Shown: piece after piece, positions 11,401-20,889 of the stretch | How positions within the stretch are numbered: position 1 is the stretch's first letter | How the letters are laid out: each line of letters begins with the position of its first letter | NCBI GenBank assembly: GCA_949987705.1 | Contig: OX465282.1 | Span: 64,725,922-64,789,921 of the forward strand | Reading direction: 5' to 3' | Origin: Thereva unica | Lineage: Eukaryota; Arthropoda; Insecta; Diptera; Therevidae | DNA length: 64,000 nucleotides | Notes under the pieces: generated by a model | Database searches by the model: none | What the model saw: only the letters and a program-made list of their open reading frames with translations | What the model was told of the DNA's origin: nothing | Made by a program: the position numbers and the translations under genes

Positions 11401-11762
11401 TAATCCCACAAAATAATATTAGACGCATGCAAAAACGATTTCCGTCGATCATCGGTAACGATGACACAGGTCAACACTTTCCACATGTTGACCTCGAGTA
11501 AATTTGCTTCGCGCACACTCTTCCCCTCTTGAAACACCACGAATACTCGATCACTCGCATCATCAAAGATTCTCACCTGCTTTAAAAAAGCTTTCCTCGC
11601 GTTTACCTTCCACCAACAGAACCCCGAGGTGGGGGAGCGCCTGGTTAATTGGTTTTGGAGGCCTACGAGGGTGACCGGCCGAGTGATACACAATGAATCG
11701 GTATCAGTTGGTGAGCGAGTAACAGTCGGTCGATACCTGAAGACTGGCTGGAGATATTGACC

Positions 11763-12155
11763 CAGTAAATAGCAACTCAAAAAAAAAGATAAATCAAAGT
11801 TAAAAGAGCGAAATTAATTAATTGTTAAGAAAGAAAACATATTAAAGTGAATTAAAAAAAGATAAGATTATTTTGTCTAAATATGTGAGTAAATAGCAAC
11901 TCAAAAAAGATAAATCAAAGTTAAAAGAGTGAAATTAATTAATTGTTAAGAAAGAAAAATATATTAAAGTGAATTTAAAAAAAGATAATATTACTTTGTC
12001 TAAACATGTAAGTAAATAGCAACTCAAAAAAGATAAATCAAAGTTAAAAGAGTGAAATTAATTAATTGTTAAGAAAGAAAAATATATTAAAGTGAATTTA
12101 ATAGTTTGCAAAAATGTATTACTTTGTTTAAACGTAAGTGAATAGTAACTGTAGC
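11763..12155 (+). repeat. 123-bp AT-rich tandem repeat, about three units
   Basis: The motif GTAAATAGCAACTCAAAA recurs at 11765, 11889 and 12012, with a diverged copy at 12138 (spacings of 124, 123 and 126). Units also share AAGATAAATCAAAGTTAAAA and TTAATTAATTGTTAAGAAAG. No open frame or promoter-like features. Confidence 0.85.
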
Positions 12156-12604
12156 AAAATAAGTTTAAATTCGAAAATAAAAGACGTAACAAAAACCAAG
12201 AGTTCGTTTTGATAGTACTTTCAAAAAGGGGCAGGTGAACTTCTCGCCAATGCGAAAGCACTCCTTCGTCCCTGTCGTGTGTTAAAAAGGAATACACAAA
12301 AAAGAAACCCACGACAGTTATCTCAAATAAAATATTACTCCCAACACCCCCCATTTTTACACGCCTTTCACTCTGAATTCTAATCAACTGATGGCATTTC
12401 ATGTTAATGGAAACAAAACCGATATAATTTGACACTCAACTGACCCAACTGATTTCACTATGGTTACGATTTTATACGCGAGGGCCTTTCCTGCAGTTCT
12501 ATATTCTAAGGAAAAGCCCGCCTTGCTGTGATTACGACCGTAAATACGTATTTTTAGTAAGGGTATTCATTTCACTTTTCAAATGTTTGCAGTTTTGTAG
12601 TTTC
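12156..12604. other. unassigned sequence
   Basis: Nothing recognised. A minus-strand open frame of 125 codons (12058-12435) overlaps the tandem repeat at its end, is compositionally biased and resembles no family I know. Confidence 0.25.
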
Positions 12605-12829
12605 GTAGTTCGATGTCATCGGTTGGTTGATCAGATTAAACTCGTTCTACATAGGAGGCATAACATTCCAGCGAGTTGTTTCTCGATACCCCAATGTCAG
12701 AGTTGCAATAGTAATGTAGGTGGAATAAAACAAAAATATCTACGGCATGGTTCTGGAAAAATAAAAAAAATTGTTTGTCGACAGTATAAAAGGCGTTTTC
12801 TGAGTCTCTTCTCTTTCACATAAAAAAAG
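12605..12829 (+). mobile_element. SINE body fragment
   Basis: CATCGGTTGGTTGATCAGAT, GGAGGCATAACATTCCAGC, GAGTTGTTTCTCGAT and GTAGGTGGAATAAAA match the body of the SINE at 42330-42808. The piece ends in CACATAAAAAAAG, like that SINE's tail. The tRNA-like head is missing. Confidence 0.7.
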
Positions 12830-13370
12830 TTCAGTTTCCTCTTCCACTTTGCGTTCGGAATGTAAACTCCCCTTAAGGGAGTTATTCGGAAATGTAAAAG
12901 ATGGCGAACAGCTAACTTTAAACGTGATGAACGAAATGGGACATTCAGAGAATTACTTAATTCCACTTCCAATTCATTGCAACAGCTTGCGGAAATAAAA
13001 AATAGTTGGATAGTACCGTGGACTCAAACCCCATACAGTATTATGTTGCCGATTCATCAGTTAAAAAAGTGTCGGTCTCTATTCTCATTATTGATATTTT
13101 TATGTTTGGGCTATATTTTATGTATAAGTTATAGGCAATGTTCCCTCTAAGTTCGTTTTTGTATTCTGTGCGCAATGGGCTTGTTCATCATTTTTTATTT
13201 GATTTTATAAAACAATCGCATCTCAAAATTGCAAATATTGAAATTTTGCAAAAACGTAAAATTTGCTTAGTTTGCTTTATGTTGAGAGGACAGGTCGTTG
13301 TTGTGTGAATTTTGTCTACAGCATTTCGTGCGCGGTTACAGTCACCTAGCCACTATAGAGGAATAACCCC
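12830..13370. other. unassigned AT-rich sequence
   Basis: No gene or repeat recognised between the two SINE fragments. Confidence 0.25.
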
Positions 13371-13373
13371 CCC

Positions 13374-13648
13374 TTTTTTATGTGATAGACTAGAGGCTTA
13401 GGGAAAACCCCTTTGTATTGTTCGACAATATATTTTTTTCGTATAGAGTGCAATGTCGAACAGCAACTCTAGTCGAAAGATAGAGAGAAGTAGGAAGGAG
13501 CTGCCACAACCGAGCCGCGATATTTTATTCCACCTACTCCTAACCATTTCACGACTCTGGCATCGGGGCATCGATAAACAACTCGCTGGAGTGTTATGCC
13601 TCCTGAAACGAGTTGAATCTTAGCAATCAACCAATGACCTATTAAAAC
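13374..13648 (-). mobile_element. SINE body fragment, inverted
   Basis: On the minus strand this gives CTCGTTTCAGGAGGCATAA, CACTCCAGCGAGTTGTTT, GATGCCAGAGTCGTGAAATG and the tail TAGTCTATCACAT followed by A residues. It matches 42530-42808 closely and lacks the tRNA-related head. Confidence 0.8.
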
Positions 13649-13662
13649 ATACAAAGTTTTTT

Positions 13663-14375
13663 CACGTGTACTCTATAACAGACTACAACCATACGTGGAA
13701 AGAATATTAGGAGAGAATCAATGCGATTTTTGTCCTGGAAGATCCACAACAGACCAACTATTTGTACTCAAAGAAACCCTAGAGAAGGCTGTTGAATTTA
13801 ACATAAACATCCACATGTTATTTATCGCCTACGAATATGCTTACGATAGTGTGAACCGTAATGACTTATTTGATGCTATGGAGCACCTCGGAATACCAAA
13901 ACACCTTGTAGTACTGACAAAAATCTCGATGAAAGATGCAACGTATAGAGTCAGAATTGATGGTGAATTATTCCCACCCCTCAGAACAAATAGAGGATTA
14001 AGGCAAAGCACTCTCTTGCTTTTTATTCAACGTGGCCTTAGAAAAAGCAGTAAGAGATGCATTGATTAACATTAGGGTGTATCTTTGATAGGTAAGTGCA
14101 AATATTAGCCTTTGCCGACGATATTGCTATCCTTGGAAGATCATTTGAGAGCATGAAGGGGAACTTCGTTGCACTTGAGCAAACCGCAAAAAATCGTGTT
14201 GGAAATAAACGAGCACAAAACAAAGTAGATATATGTGCACAAAAAACGCCGGAAATAGCAAACAAAATATAACGATCGACACCTACAATATTACCCGATT
14301 ACAACAAAAGGAAATGATACATCGGCCGAAATCAGAAGACAGGCTAATAAATGCTACTTTGGTCTACACAAGCAT
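13663..14375 (+). pseudogene. LINE reverse transcriptase fragment (palm and FADD box), frameshifted
   Basis: The frames give LQPYVERILGENQCDF, CPGRSTTDQLFVLKETLEKA, YDSVNRNDLFDAMEHLGIPK, then after a frameshift near 14030 FNVALEKAVRDALINI and AFADDIAILGRSFESMK. These correspond to RT fingers and palm of a CR1/RTE-like non-LTR retrotransposon, including the aspartate pair of the catalytic box. A stop-free frame exists only to 14069. The copy breaks off near 14375 and its C-terminal part resumes at 14955, with another LINE fragment between. Non-functional. Confidence 0.8.
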
Positions 14376-14954
14376 CTTGTGATAATACGTGACGTTGTGA
14401 CGATAAACACGATCAATCGGAACACTTCATCGATCACCGAACCCAAAGTTCAGTGATCTAGCCGTTTTCCGTTCCATCCCGATCGATTTAGCCAATTTCC
14501 GGCATCTCCGTTTTATCATTCTCTGTCCATAAGAGGCTCCTCAAAAGTAACACCTAAGCGACACGCGATTTTAAAAAAGTGACTAACTATACAATATAAT
14601 AAATAAATATATAATAATCTACGAAAATCTAGCCAAACAGGCCCTTGACTGGAATCCGCAAGGTTCCCGTGGAATAGGAAGACCTAGAACAACTTGGAGG
14701 AGAACTCTACTAGAAGAAGCCGCAACAACTGGGAGATCCTGGTCGGAGCTAAGAGCTGTCGCGCAAAACAGAGTCCGCTGGAGGGCAACTGTTTCCGCCC
14801 TATGTCCCATGAGGGATTAAAGGAGTTTAAAGAAGAAGATATATTATAATACTCTCAGTTATATAAAACATTGTGCACACGTGGTATAAAATAAAATATA
14901 AAACAAAATCATAAATAAAACGTGTTAACCCGGCATAGTGCGGAAGCCATAATC
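14376..14954 (+). mobile_element. insertion splitting the LINE, containing another LINE 3' end
   Basis: This stretch separates two collinear parts of one LINE reverse transcriptase. Its centre (14623-14820) is an open C-terminal LINE segment. The rest is AT-rich, with TATATAATAATC upstream and an A-rich stretch downstream (14880-14920). I did not find a clean target-site duplication, so the exact ends are estimates. Confidence 0.5.
14623..14820 (+). pseudogene. C-terminal end of a second LINE polyprotein
   Basis: A 65-codon open stretch ending in TAA reads ENLAKQALDWNPQGSRG, GRPRTTWRRTLLEEA, GRSWSELRAVAQNRVRW and VSALCPMRD. This GRPRTTWRR...QNRVRWR...LC pattern is the usual C-terminus of RTE/CR1-like LINE ORF2 proteins. 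All upstream domains are missing. A diverged minus-strand relative lies at 19880-20310, where the same CCTCATGGG and ATCTCCCAGTTGTTG text is found. Confidence 0.75.
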
Positions 14955-15408
14955 TGATGTCCAGAAGTATTTCAAGGAAGACAAAACGTCCTACTATATG
15001 GTTCGGAAGTGTGGACAGTGAAAAACGCAGACGAAGCATTGGTAGGAAGATTTGAAATGAAAATCATTCGTTCGATCTACAAAGGAAAACAGGTTGACAA
15101 TATACAAGTCAGAGTTGTACGCAGTCAGTAAGATTCCAAACATTGTTAAAGTGATCAAAATAAACAGACTACGATGGATTGGTCGTGCCCAACGAGGTTG
15201 GGAACGTAACCCGACAAAGATAGTGCTGGGGAAAGTACCGCCAGGAAAACGGAGACCAGATGGTTGTAAGAAAAGATACATAGATGACTTCGGGGATGAA
15301 TTCAGACAGTTGGATATAAGAAACTGGAAAAGTTTGGCCAGGGATCGAGAATCATGTTGGCGAATGCTGGAGGAAGCCAAAGCCAACAATAGGCTGTGGA
15401 GCTCCTGA
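14955..15408 (+). pseudogene. C-terminal part of the interrupted LINE
   Basis: Frames give VLLYGSEVWTVKNADEALV, FEMKIIRSIYKGKQV, RLRWIGRAQRG, PGKRRPDGCKKRYIDDF, WKSLARDRESCWRMLEEAKA and a stop. This GSEVWT...RLRW.GHVQR...R.CWR pattern follows the RT domain in CR1/RTE-like LINEs. It continues the fragment at 13663-14375 in the same orientation after a 0.6-kb interruption. A frameshift lies near 15090. Confidence 0.8.
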
Positions 15409-15530
15409 TGATAATGATGCAGTCACTTAGTTGGTAGCGTCACCGAGTGTAAGATAAGACCAGATATGTAAACTTCTTTTATAGCTTGTCGTTCAACCTT
15501 AGTAGATCTTGCCCTAATAAAGAAAGAATA

Positions 15531-16104
15531 TGGAGTGCGCCATCTAGACCTTCGGTATTTCAAAATTGAATAACTCTGACATATTTAAGCCGATTTTGAC
15601 AGAGGAACAAGATATATTTAAGATATACTCACCATTTATTTCAAATCAGTTTTTGAATACAATGTCGATTAAAAGACCACCTCCATTCGATACTCCCACA
15701 GAAAAACGTCTGAAGCTGTTATATCCGGAAAAAGAAGGGCACTCCAAATCACAATTTTTCGACACAACGTATCTCGGGAACTTACGCTGCAAGAACTTCA
15801 TCGTAGCGGCTATGGTTTGGCAAGGTGCGCCGACTTGTTGAAGATAGAAGTGCGTCAGACCTTTTTCACACAATTTTCGGATGCACATCCAACGATAGCT
15901 TGCGACGTCGACGATTTTTCCAATTTTGAAGAAAAATGGTCCCGATGATGGCTTTCCAGCAGAGTACGCCAAATTGTGTAAAATGAGCTTTTAGTGTGTG
16001 TGACTTTTCAGAATCACGTGCATTTGCACGGTTTGCGTTCAAATCGGATAAAAATGTCAGAGTTATTAAATGTTGAAATAGCGAAGGTCTAGATGGTGTA
16101 CCCG
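15531..16104 (-). mobile_element. mariner-type element, deleted, with long terminal inverted repeats
   Basis: The ends share CCATCTAGACCTTCG, TATTTCAA, AATAACTCTGACAT and CCGATTT in inverted orientation over about 60 bp (15538-15600 and 16035-16097). Flanking TA dinucleotides lie at 15529-15530 and 16105-16106, as expected for Tc1/mariner insertion. The interior encodes only a decayed minus-strand transposase piece. At 574 bp it is less than half the length of an autonomous mariner. Confidence 0.65.
15646..15972 (-). pseudogene. mariner transposase C-terminal remnant
   Basis: The minus-strand frame contains YLQQVGAPCQTIAATMKFLQ and KFPRYVVSKNCDLECPS. This resembles the mariner/Tc1 transposase segment around the second catalytic aspartate (QQDGAPCHT...L...FP.R.ISR..D..WPPRS.DL). 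The aspartate of QQDGA is replaced by valine, and the downstream WPPRSPDL block is scrambled, so it cannot be catalytic. The N-terminal DNA-binding region is absent. Its position between matched terminal inverted repeats and TA flanks supports the assignment. Confidence 0.6.
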
Positions 16105-16240
16105 TATAAAAAAATATAAGTCAAAATCAATTTTAATTAAAAGGAATTTATTATAATAACCTAACCTACCACCATACTTTTAAAGTATATAGATTCAAGT
16201 AAAGATAAGATAACAAACAATTTTTTTTCTATATTTGCAG

Positions 16241-16327
16241 GAGACTCATCTCATTGTTTAATGTGCTTGTTCCATAAACAAGGATTGCTCTGGTCTGCTC
16301 GAACATCTGAGACTGAAGAATTTAAAG
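16241..16327 (+). other. candidate internal exon of a host gene
   Basis: A strong acceptor (TTTTTTTTCTATATTTGCAG, ending at 16240) and donor (AAAG followed by GTAAGC, from 16328) bound 87 bases. One frame is fully open and reads DSSHCLMCLFHKQGLLW and SARTSETEEFK, in a phase consistent with an internal exon of length divisible by three. I recognise no domain. Such pairs also arise by chance in AT-rich DNA. Confidence 0.25.
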
Positions 16328-16685
16328 GTAAGCAGTTTCTTAATTGGGCAATACTTTATAATGTATACTTTGAATTGCACCTGTTTTTCAAACTCTTTTC
16401 TTTACTTTCACTTCGGAGCATCAAATCTTGTAACGTTAATTTAACCGCCTTTTACTCAATGCAAATGGATGAAACTTTGCAGGCATACATATTCCCGATG
16501 ACAATACACGAATATGACATTTTGTTACATTTTTTGTTGTTGATTTTGTTGTTGAGTAACAAAAAACGATTTTTAATAAAAATGCTTGGAATTATTCGTT
16601 CTACTCAATGTAGTCTTAAAATTCACTTCCCTTCAATAAAAATTGGTAAAAATTAACAGACATGTGTATTTCCGACGAAAACACA
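16328..16685. other. unassigned sequence
   Basis: AT-rich. An open frame continues from 16261 to 16656, but its downstream part has no recognisable feature. Nothing else is supported. Confidence 0.25.
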
Positions 16686-16689
16686 CGAA

Positions 16690-17330
16690 AATGATAGTTC
16701 CAAATTAAAAATGGCGGCCAAAAAAATATGATGGATTACATTTTTCTTTACAAGCCACTCGTTCGATATGGGTATCAAATGAAAGGTTATAACAAGTTGA
16801 ATACAATTAGCGTCATCCTAAATTCAAAATGGCGGTAGAAAAATGGCGGCATAAAAGTGGCGGCCAACACAAAACAGAGGATCAATTTTTCTTTACAACG
16901 CGCTCGGCATGGGTATCAAATGGAAGGGAGTGACAATTAGAATACTGTTGTCTGTGTCCCGTCATTTCAATTCAAAATGGCGGCCAACACAAAATGGCGG
17001 TTTACCCTTTTATTTACTTCGCTCTCGGTATGGATATCAAATGAAAGTGTATTAAAGTGAGTAAGAAAGTAAACTGTATGACGTCGTTTTAAATCAAATA
17101 TGGCGTTCACTAAAAAATGGCGGAAGACATAACATAGCTACCAATAGCAAATAAAAATATGATTTAAAAAGATGCCAAAAAATATGTTTTCAGTTTTTAG
17201 TTTTTATTGCTCCAGCCAGTATACGCGAGCACGCTACCTTTCAAAATGTAAAAAAAAAACGTAGAGCGCTATTAGATTTTTGAGGGGTCATCAAATTGTG
17301 CATTTTTGGGCTGCACTTGAGAACTGTTGT
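16690..17330 (+). repeat. inverted copy of the 120-bp minisatellite and its flank
   Basis: Units with AAATTCAAAATGGCGG, GGTATCAAATGAAAG and GGCGGCCAACACAAAA recur at about 16704, 16821, 16972 and 17093. The following 17100-17330 stretch (GGCGGAAGACATAA, TTTTTATTGCTCCAGCC, CAAATTGTGCATTTTTGGG) is the reverse complement of sequence at 6940-7180. The Helitron-like terminus found at 6661 is missing here, so the copy is truncated near 17330. Confidence 0.75.
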
Positions 17331-17440
17331 AAAGAAACAAATACAAAACATGTAAAAAAGTTTCCTTATTTAACATGATAATCTAATTAAAAGTTTGGAA
17401 ATTGTAATGTATTAATTAACGCTATTCGTTACTAAAAAGT

Positions 17441-17776
17441 AAAAAATAAAAAAAATAAAAAAAAAATTTTAAGAAACTCTTTTCTTTACCTTAATATATT
17501 GATCAGTTGTGAACACAAAATTAATATAAATACTAAAAAAATCGACTAAAAGGTAAAAAATAAGAAGATTTTAAACAATATAGCTTTTCTTTAAGGAATG
17601 TGTGAGATTTTTTCCATTTTGATTTAAAAGTTTATATTGCTTAAAATCTTCTTATTTTTTACCTTTTAGTCGATTTTTTTAGTATTTATATTAATTTTGT
17701 GTTCACAACTGATCAATATATTAAGGTAAAGAAAAGAGTTTCTTAAAAATTTTTTTTTATTTTTTTTATTTTTTTT
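17441..17776. repeat. long palindrome, two 142-144-bp arms with a 50-bp loop
   Basis: The left arm (17441-17582) and right arm (17633-17776) are almost perfect reverse complements. Landmarks are AAGAAACTCTTTTCTTTACC and GGTAAAGAAAAGAGTTTCTT, and GATCAGTTGTGAACAC and GTGTTCACAACTGATC. The outer ends are A-rich on the left and T-rich on the right. The right outer end is the A-tail of the LINE at 17777-18480, so the inverted duplication abuts or includes that tail. No coding content. Confidence 0.85.
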
Positions 17777-18480
17777 ATGTGATAGTCTAAGCTGATGTGT
17801 CACCCTTTGTACTACTAGTCCGTCATGTCGTACACGTCATGGTGCAATATCTAGTAGTAAGCTTAGCTGGAAGGATAGATAGAAAGATAGGATAGACTAG
17901 GGGGAGTCGGGTGGGTGTTGGGGGAGATGTTGGTGAACCTTGCGTTTGAACTCTTGGGTGTTGTATGAGTTCGGGAATGCTGACTGTGATAAGGGCTGTA
18001 AGCTATAAGGGTGAGCCGAGCGGGCAAGTCTTGTGTTGCGGGAGAAATGTTGCCGTGGAGGCATTAGGTTACTTATTTCAGCGGAGCAGCCTTTTGGTAA
18101 AACGGTTATGTGTTGCAAGAGCTACTACATTCCTACGGTGGCTTAATGAGTCTATTGAAGACGAATTGGCGCTATCACCAATAAGTTTGAAAGCGCGGCT
18201 TTGCACCTTGTGCAACCAAGCTAAGGTGGTTCTCGGGGCCCCGGCCCAGATATACGAGCTGTATTCGAGGCGGGGACGAATGTAGGACTTTTAGATTGTA
18301 GCCCTGGCCGACGGCTGAAGGAGGAATTTGCACCTTTTAAGTGATCCCAGACACTGTGATGCTTGTTTAGCAATTTGGAATATGTGGTTATCCCAGAGCA
18401 GATGTTCGGCTAATGTTATGCCCAGGATGTATAGAGGCGGTTCTGCCATTATGATGTTATTGCATTTGTGCATGCGTTAG
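17777..18480 (-). pseudogene. LINE C-terminal fragment and 3' tail
   Basis: Minus-strand frames give LGITLAEHLLWDNHIFQIA, KQASQCLGSLKRCKF, YKSYIRPRLEYSSYIW, LSHRRNVVAL, FSRNTRLARSAHPYSLQP and FPNSYNTQEFKRKVHQHLP. These are the same C-terminal blocks as in the copy at 286-940. The RT catalytic box is absent and several frameshifts are present. The 3' end reads AGTACAAAGGG, then TTAGACTATCACAT and an A-rich tail. This tail resembles that of the SINE family at 42330-42808, which suggests that a LINE of this family mobilised the SINE. Confidence 0.8.
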
Positions 18481-18564
18481 TTTTTACATGGAAAATTCGC
18501 AATGAACGTGGGGAAATATAAACGTATATGCACGCACACAGTGAAATTTAGAGAATTTGTTGTT

Positions 18565-19245
18565 ACTGATCCATGATTGTTTGAATTGATAACAAAAAAC
18601 ATGATTTATGGGTCATATGGAGCATTAAATCCCAACTCACCACGCATGATAGATGGGAAATGTTCAAAGTGGTATCTAAGATCATTGATTTCTGAAACTG
18701 TAATCGGGAACGAATGCTACCCGTTGTATCGTTGCCGTTCGCCTGAGGTCAATGGCAAATAGATAACTGGATAACTAGATATTGGGCAGGATTTTGAAGA
18801 TGACAATCGCACCCTATTCGCCATTATTGTCCAAGACGTTCAGTGCTCACATAAATGTTGAATTTTGCAGTCTCGTCAAATCAATCAAACACATTTATGC
18901 AAGCACGTCACGAAAGAGAGTTACATGGATGTTTTTGGTGTTGCTAATGCAAATACGATCGACGAAATAACACAGTATCAAATAAGAGGTTAGCAGCAAT
19001 GAAGCGATTTGGCGATTTTTTCATTGACCATTTATGAAAGATAGCCAACTGTGGTTCATTTGTGAGTTCATCTCGAAAATGGCCAACGTGTATATTTATA
19101 ACAGATAATGCTGGGCAAAGGACTGAACGACTACTATACATCTCATTGGAAAGTTTCTTCGCGATGTGCGAAGCTGACGAATTTGCAAGCACTTTGCTTT
19201 ACTCTGAAATGCCACGATATTACATTTGGAATCAAACTTTCCATT
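18565..19245 (+). pseudogene. Helitron Rep/helicase protein fragment, frameshifted
   Basis: The frames give FELITKNMIYGSYGALNPNS, PRMIDGKCSKWYLRSLISE, YPLYRCRSPE, IAPYSPLLSKTFSAHINVEF, DVFGVANANTIDEITQYQ, PTVVHL-VHLENGQRVY and FFAMCEADEFASTLLYSEMP. This matches the linker region of Helitron transposases between the Rep nuclease and the helicase domain. A stop interrupts the start (18577), and frameshifts occur near 18760, 18900 and 19090. The Rep HUH motif and helicase Walker motifs are not present, so the remnant is inert. It proves that autonomous Helitrons have been active in this genome. Confidence 0.85.
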
Positions 19246-19389
19246 GTCGCAACAAAGGAACACCAGTTGGAGCGCATCTGAATCTCTTTTCAACTGATGT
19301 TTTACGATGATAAAGGAATAATAATAACCGTAAACAGAATTTTTTCTATTGAATAAAGCCAACACTTATCAGCAAATAAGTAAACATTT

Positions 19390-19840
19390 ATAGTTTGAAA
19401 AGGTCTATTACAATGCCAACTTTCTCTGTTAGCCGTTACACTGCTCCCTCCTTAACTAGCTTGCTATCTAGCGTCATTCCTAAATATTTGACTTCTTACG
19501 AAAACCCTATACTTCTGCGAGAATCGGTTATGTCAGTAACTGTAAAGCTCGTCCTCTGGTATATGGAACCAGAATTGTTTTTTGGGGATTGACATATAGT
19601 CCTACGCTGGCGCACCAGGGCGAAAAAGTTTTAGCGATTTTAGTAGCTTTAGGACGATCATCTACAAGGAGGCACCGAAAAAATGGAGATAATACTCCTC
19701 TGGGTATCTTTTTGCTAAAGTACCCTACAAACACCCCTAAAGCCTGCGAGCTTTCAGAATAGTCGATCCAGTCGCAGAATGTGCTCCTTAGACCTCGTCT
19801 ACTTAGGCAGACGACGAGGGATTTATCTGCCTCAAACATT
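19390..19840 (-). pseudogene. R1/LOA/Jockey-type LINE reverse transcriptase, C-terminal palm
   Basis: Minus-strand text contains GVLSPFFRCLLVDD (RT block before the catalytic box), then after a deletion WCASVGLYVNPQKTILVPYT and EVKYLGMTLDSKL. These are ordered motifs of the R1/LOA/Jockey group. The catalytic YADD segment between VDD and WCASVG is missing. The upstream RT start of what is probably the same copy lies at 20311-20440, and the endonuclease-RT linker at 20980-21250, with foreign insertions between. Confidence 0.75.
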
Positions 19841-19879
19841 TATTTATGTAAACCAAATGTCCTTAATTACTTACTTACT

Positions 19880-20310
19880 CATTGCCCTTAAATCCCTCAT
19901 GGGATATAGAGCCAAAACAGTTGCCCTTCGGCAGACTCAGTTTTCCCGCGGCAGCTCTCAGCTCCGTCCAGGATCTCCCAGTTGTTGCGGCCACTAGTAA
20001 TAAGATTGTTCTCCACATTGCTCTTGATCTGCCAGCTCAACGGTTTCCTCACGAGTTTCAGTCCAGGGCTTGTTTGGCTAGACTCTCGTTTTCGCGTCTC
20101 TAGGTGTGGCCAATTCCAATTTCTTTTCCTTCGCTTGCTTTGTTCGTTTATCCTTTCTTGGCCGGGACGGCGCCGTAGTTTTTCATTTGACATTCTATCT
20201 TGCCAGCGGATCTTTAGGAGACGACGCAGGCATGTTAAAAACTTGCCTTGTGATGAATTCGGTGAATTTCCATGTTTCGCAACCATACAATAAATGTGAT
20301 GTTAACATTC
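19880..20310 (-). pseudogene. 3' end of a second LINE inserted into the R1/LOA copy
   Basis: Minus-strand frames give HLLYGCETWKFTEFITRQVF, CLRRLLKIRWQDRMSNEKLR, then a degraded basic region and RATVLALYPMRDLRA. The LLYGCETW motif and the CLRRIL...W.D..SN block are typical of the post-RT region of RTE/CR1-like LINEs. The end resembles 14623-14820. Stops and frameshifts occur throughout. Confidence 0.7.
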
Positions 20311-20440
20311 CCTCCGCCAGGTGGGATATAATCAAGTATGAAGGAGGCCCTGAATATTTTTCATAGTCAAGGAGTGATTAGGTCGCAGCCCTCTTAATGT
20401 AGCATGGGATAAATACCAGGGACTTGTTTAGTTTACACAC
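20311..20440 (-). pseudogene. start of the RT domain of the interrupted R1/LOA LINE
   Basis: On the minus strand, KNIQGLLHT-LYPTWRRE resembles the block K(I/L)FRASLALGYIP..WR, which precedes the RT fingers in R1/LOA elements. The match is short and decayed. It gains support from fitting between the linker at 20980-21250 and the palm at 19390-19840 in the same orientation. Confidence 0.4.
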
Positions 20441-20445
20441 TGTTA

Positions 20446-20889
20446 CCACGTTTATAAGCGGAGTTTCACTCCCGGATCTTCAGTCCAAAGTAAAACTCCC
20501 GATGGGTTTATAAGCAATGGGAGTGAAAATCCAAAATACTTTCTGGTTTGAAATGACAGCTCCAAGCTCAAATTTAAAATCATAGCAAAGACAAATTGTA
20601 AACCCAATGTTTAATTTAATGTATTTAAAAAATCAATAAATAAAGAAAAAAACTATTGTAGCAAAATAAAACACCCAGCTTCTTCTTTACTAAGTTTTCC
20701 CCCCTTGGAAAAAAATCTCACTCCAAGTCAGCGTTTATAAGCACAACATAAACCGGGATCGAAGTTTCACTCCAGCTTTTTCTTCGGGAGCGAAAATCCA
20801 AGTTCTGGAGTTTCACTCCCAGTTTATAAGCGGTGTTTCACTCCGGATCGAAACTTCCATCCGGAGGGAAACTCCGCTTATAAACGTAG
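20446..20889. mobile_element. 444-bp MITE with TA target duplication
   Basis: The left end CCACGTTTATAAGCGGAGTT and the right end, whose reverse complement is CTACGTTTATAAGCGGAGTT, form terminal inverted repeats of about 35 bp. TA lies on both sides (20444-20445 and 20890-20891). Internal copies of GTTTATAAGC and GGAGTTTCACTCC add further palindromes. It has no coding sequence and is probably mobilised by a Tc1/mariner-type transposase. It sits inside the R1/LOA LINE remnant. Confidence 0.7.

Noticed and set aside
11316..11780. A 154-codon minus-strand frame as a gene.
   Set aside because: It overlaps one of the palindrome copies and GC-rich low-complexity text, matches no family I know, and has no upstream signals.
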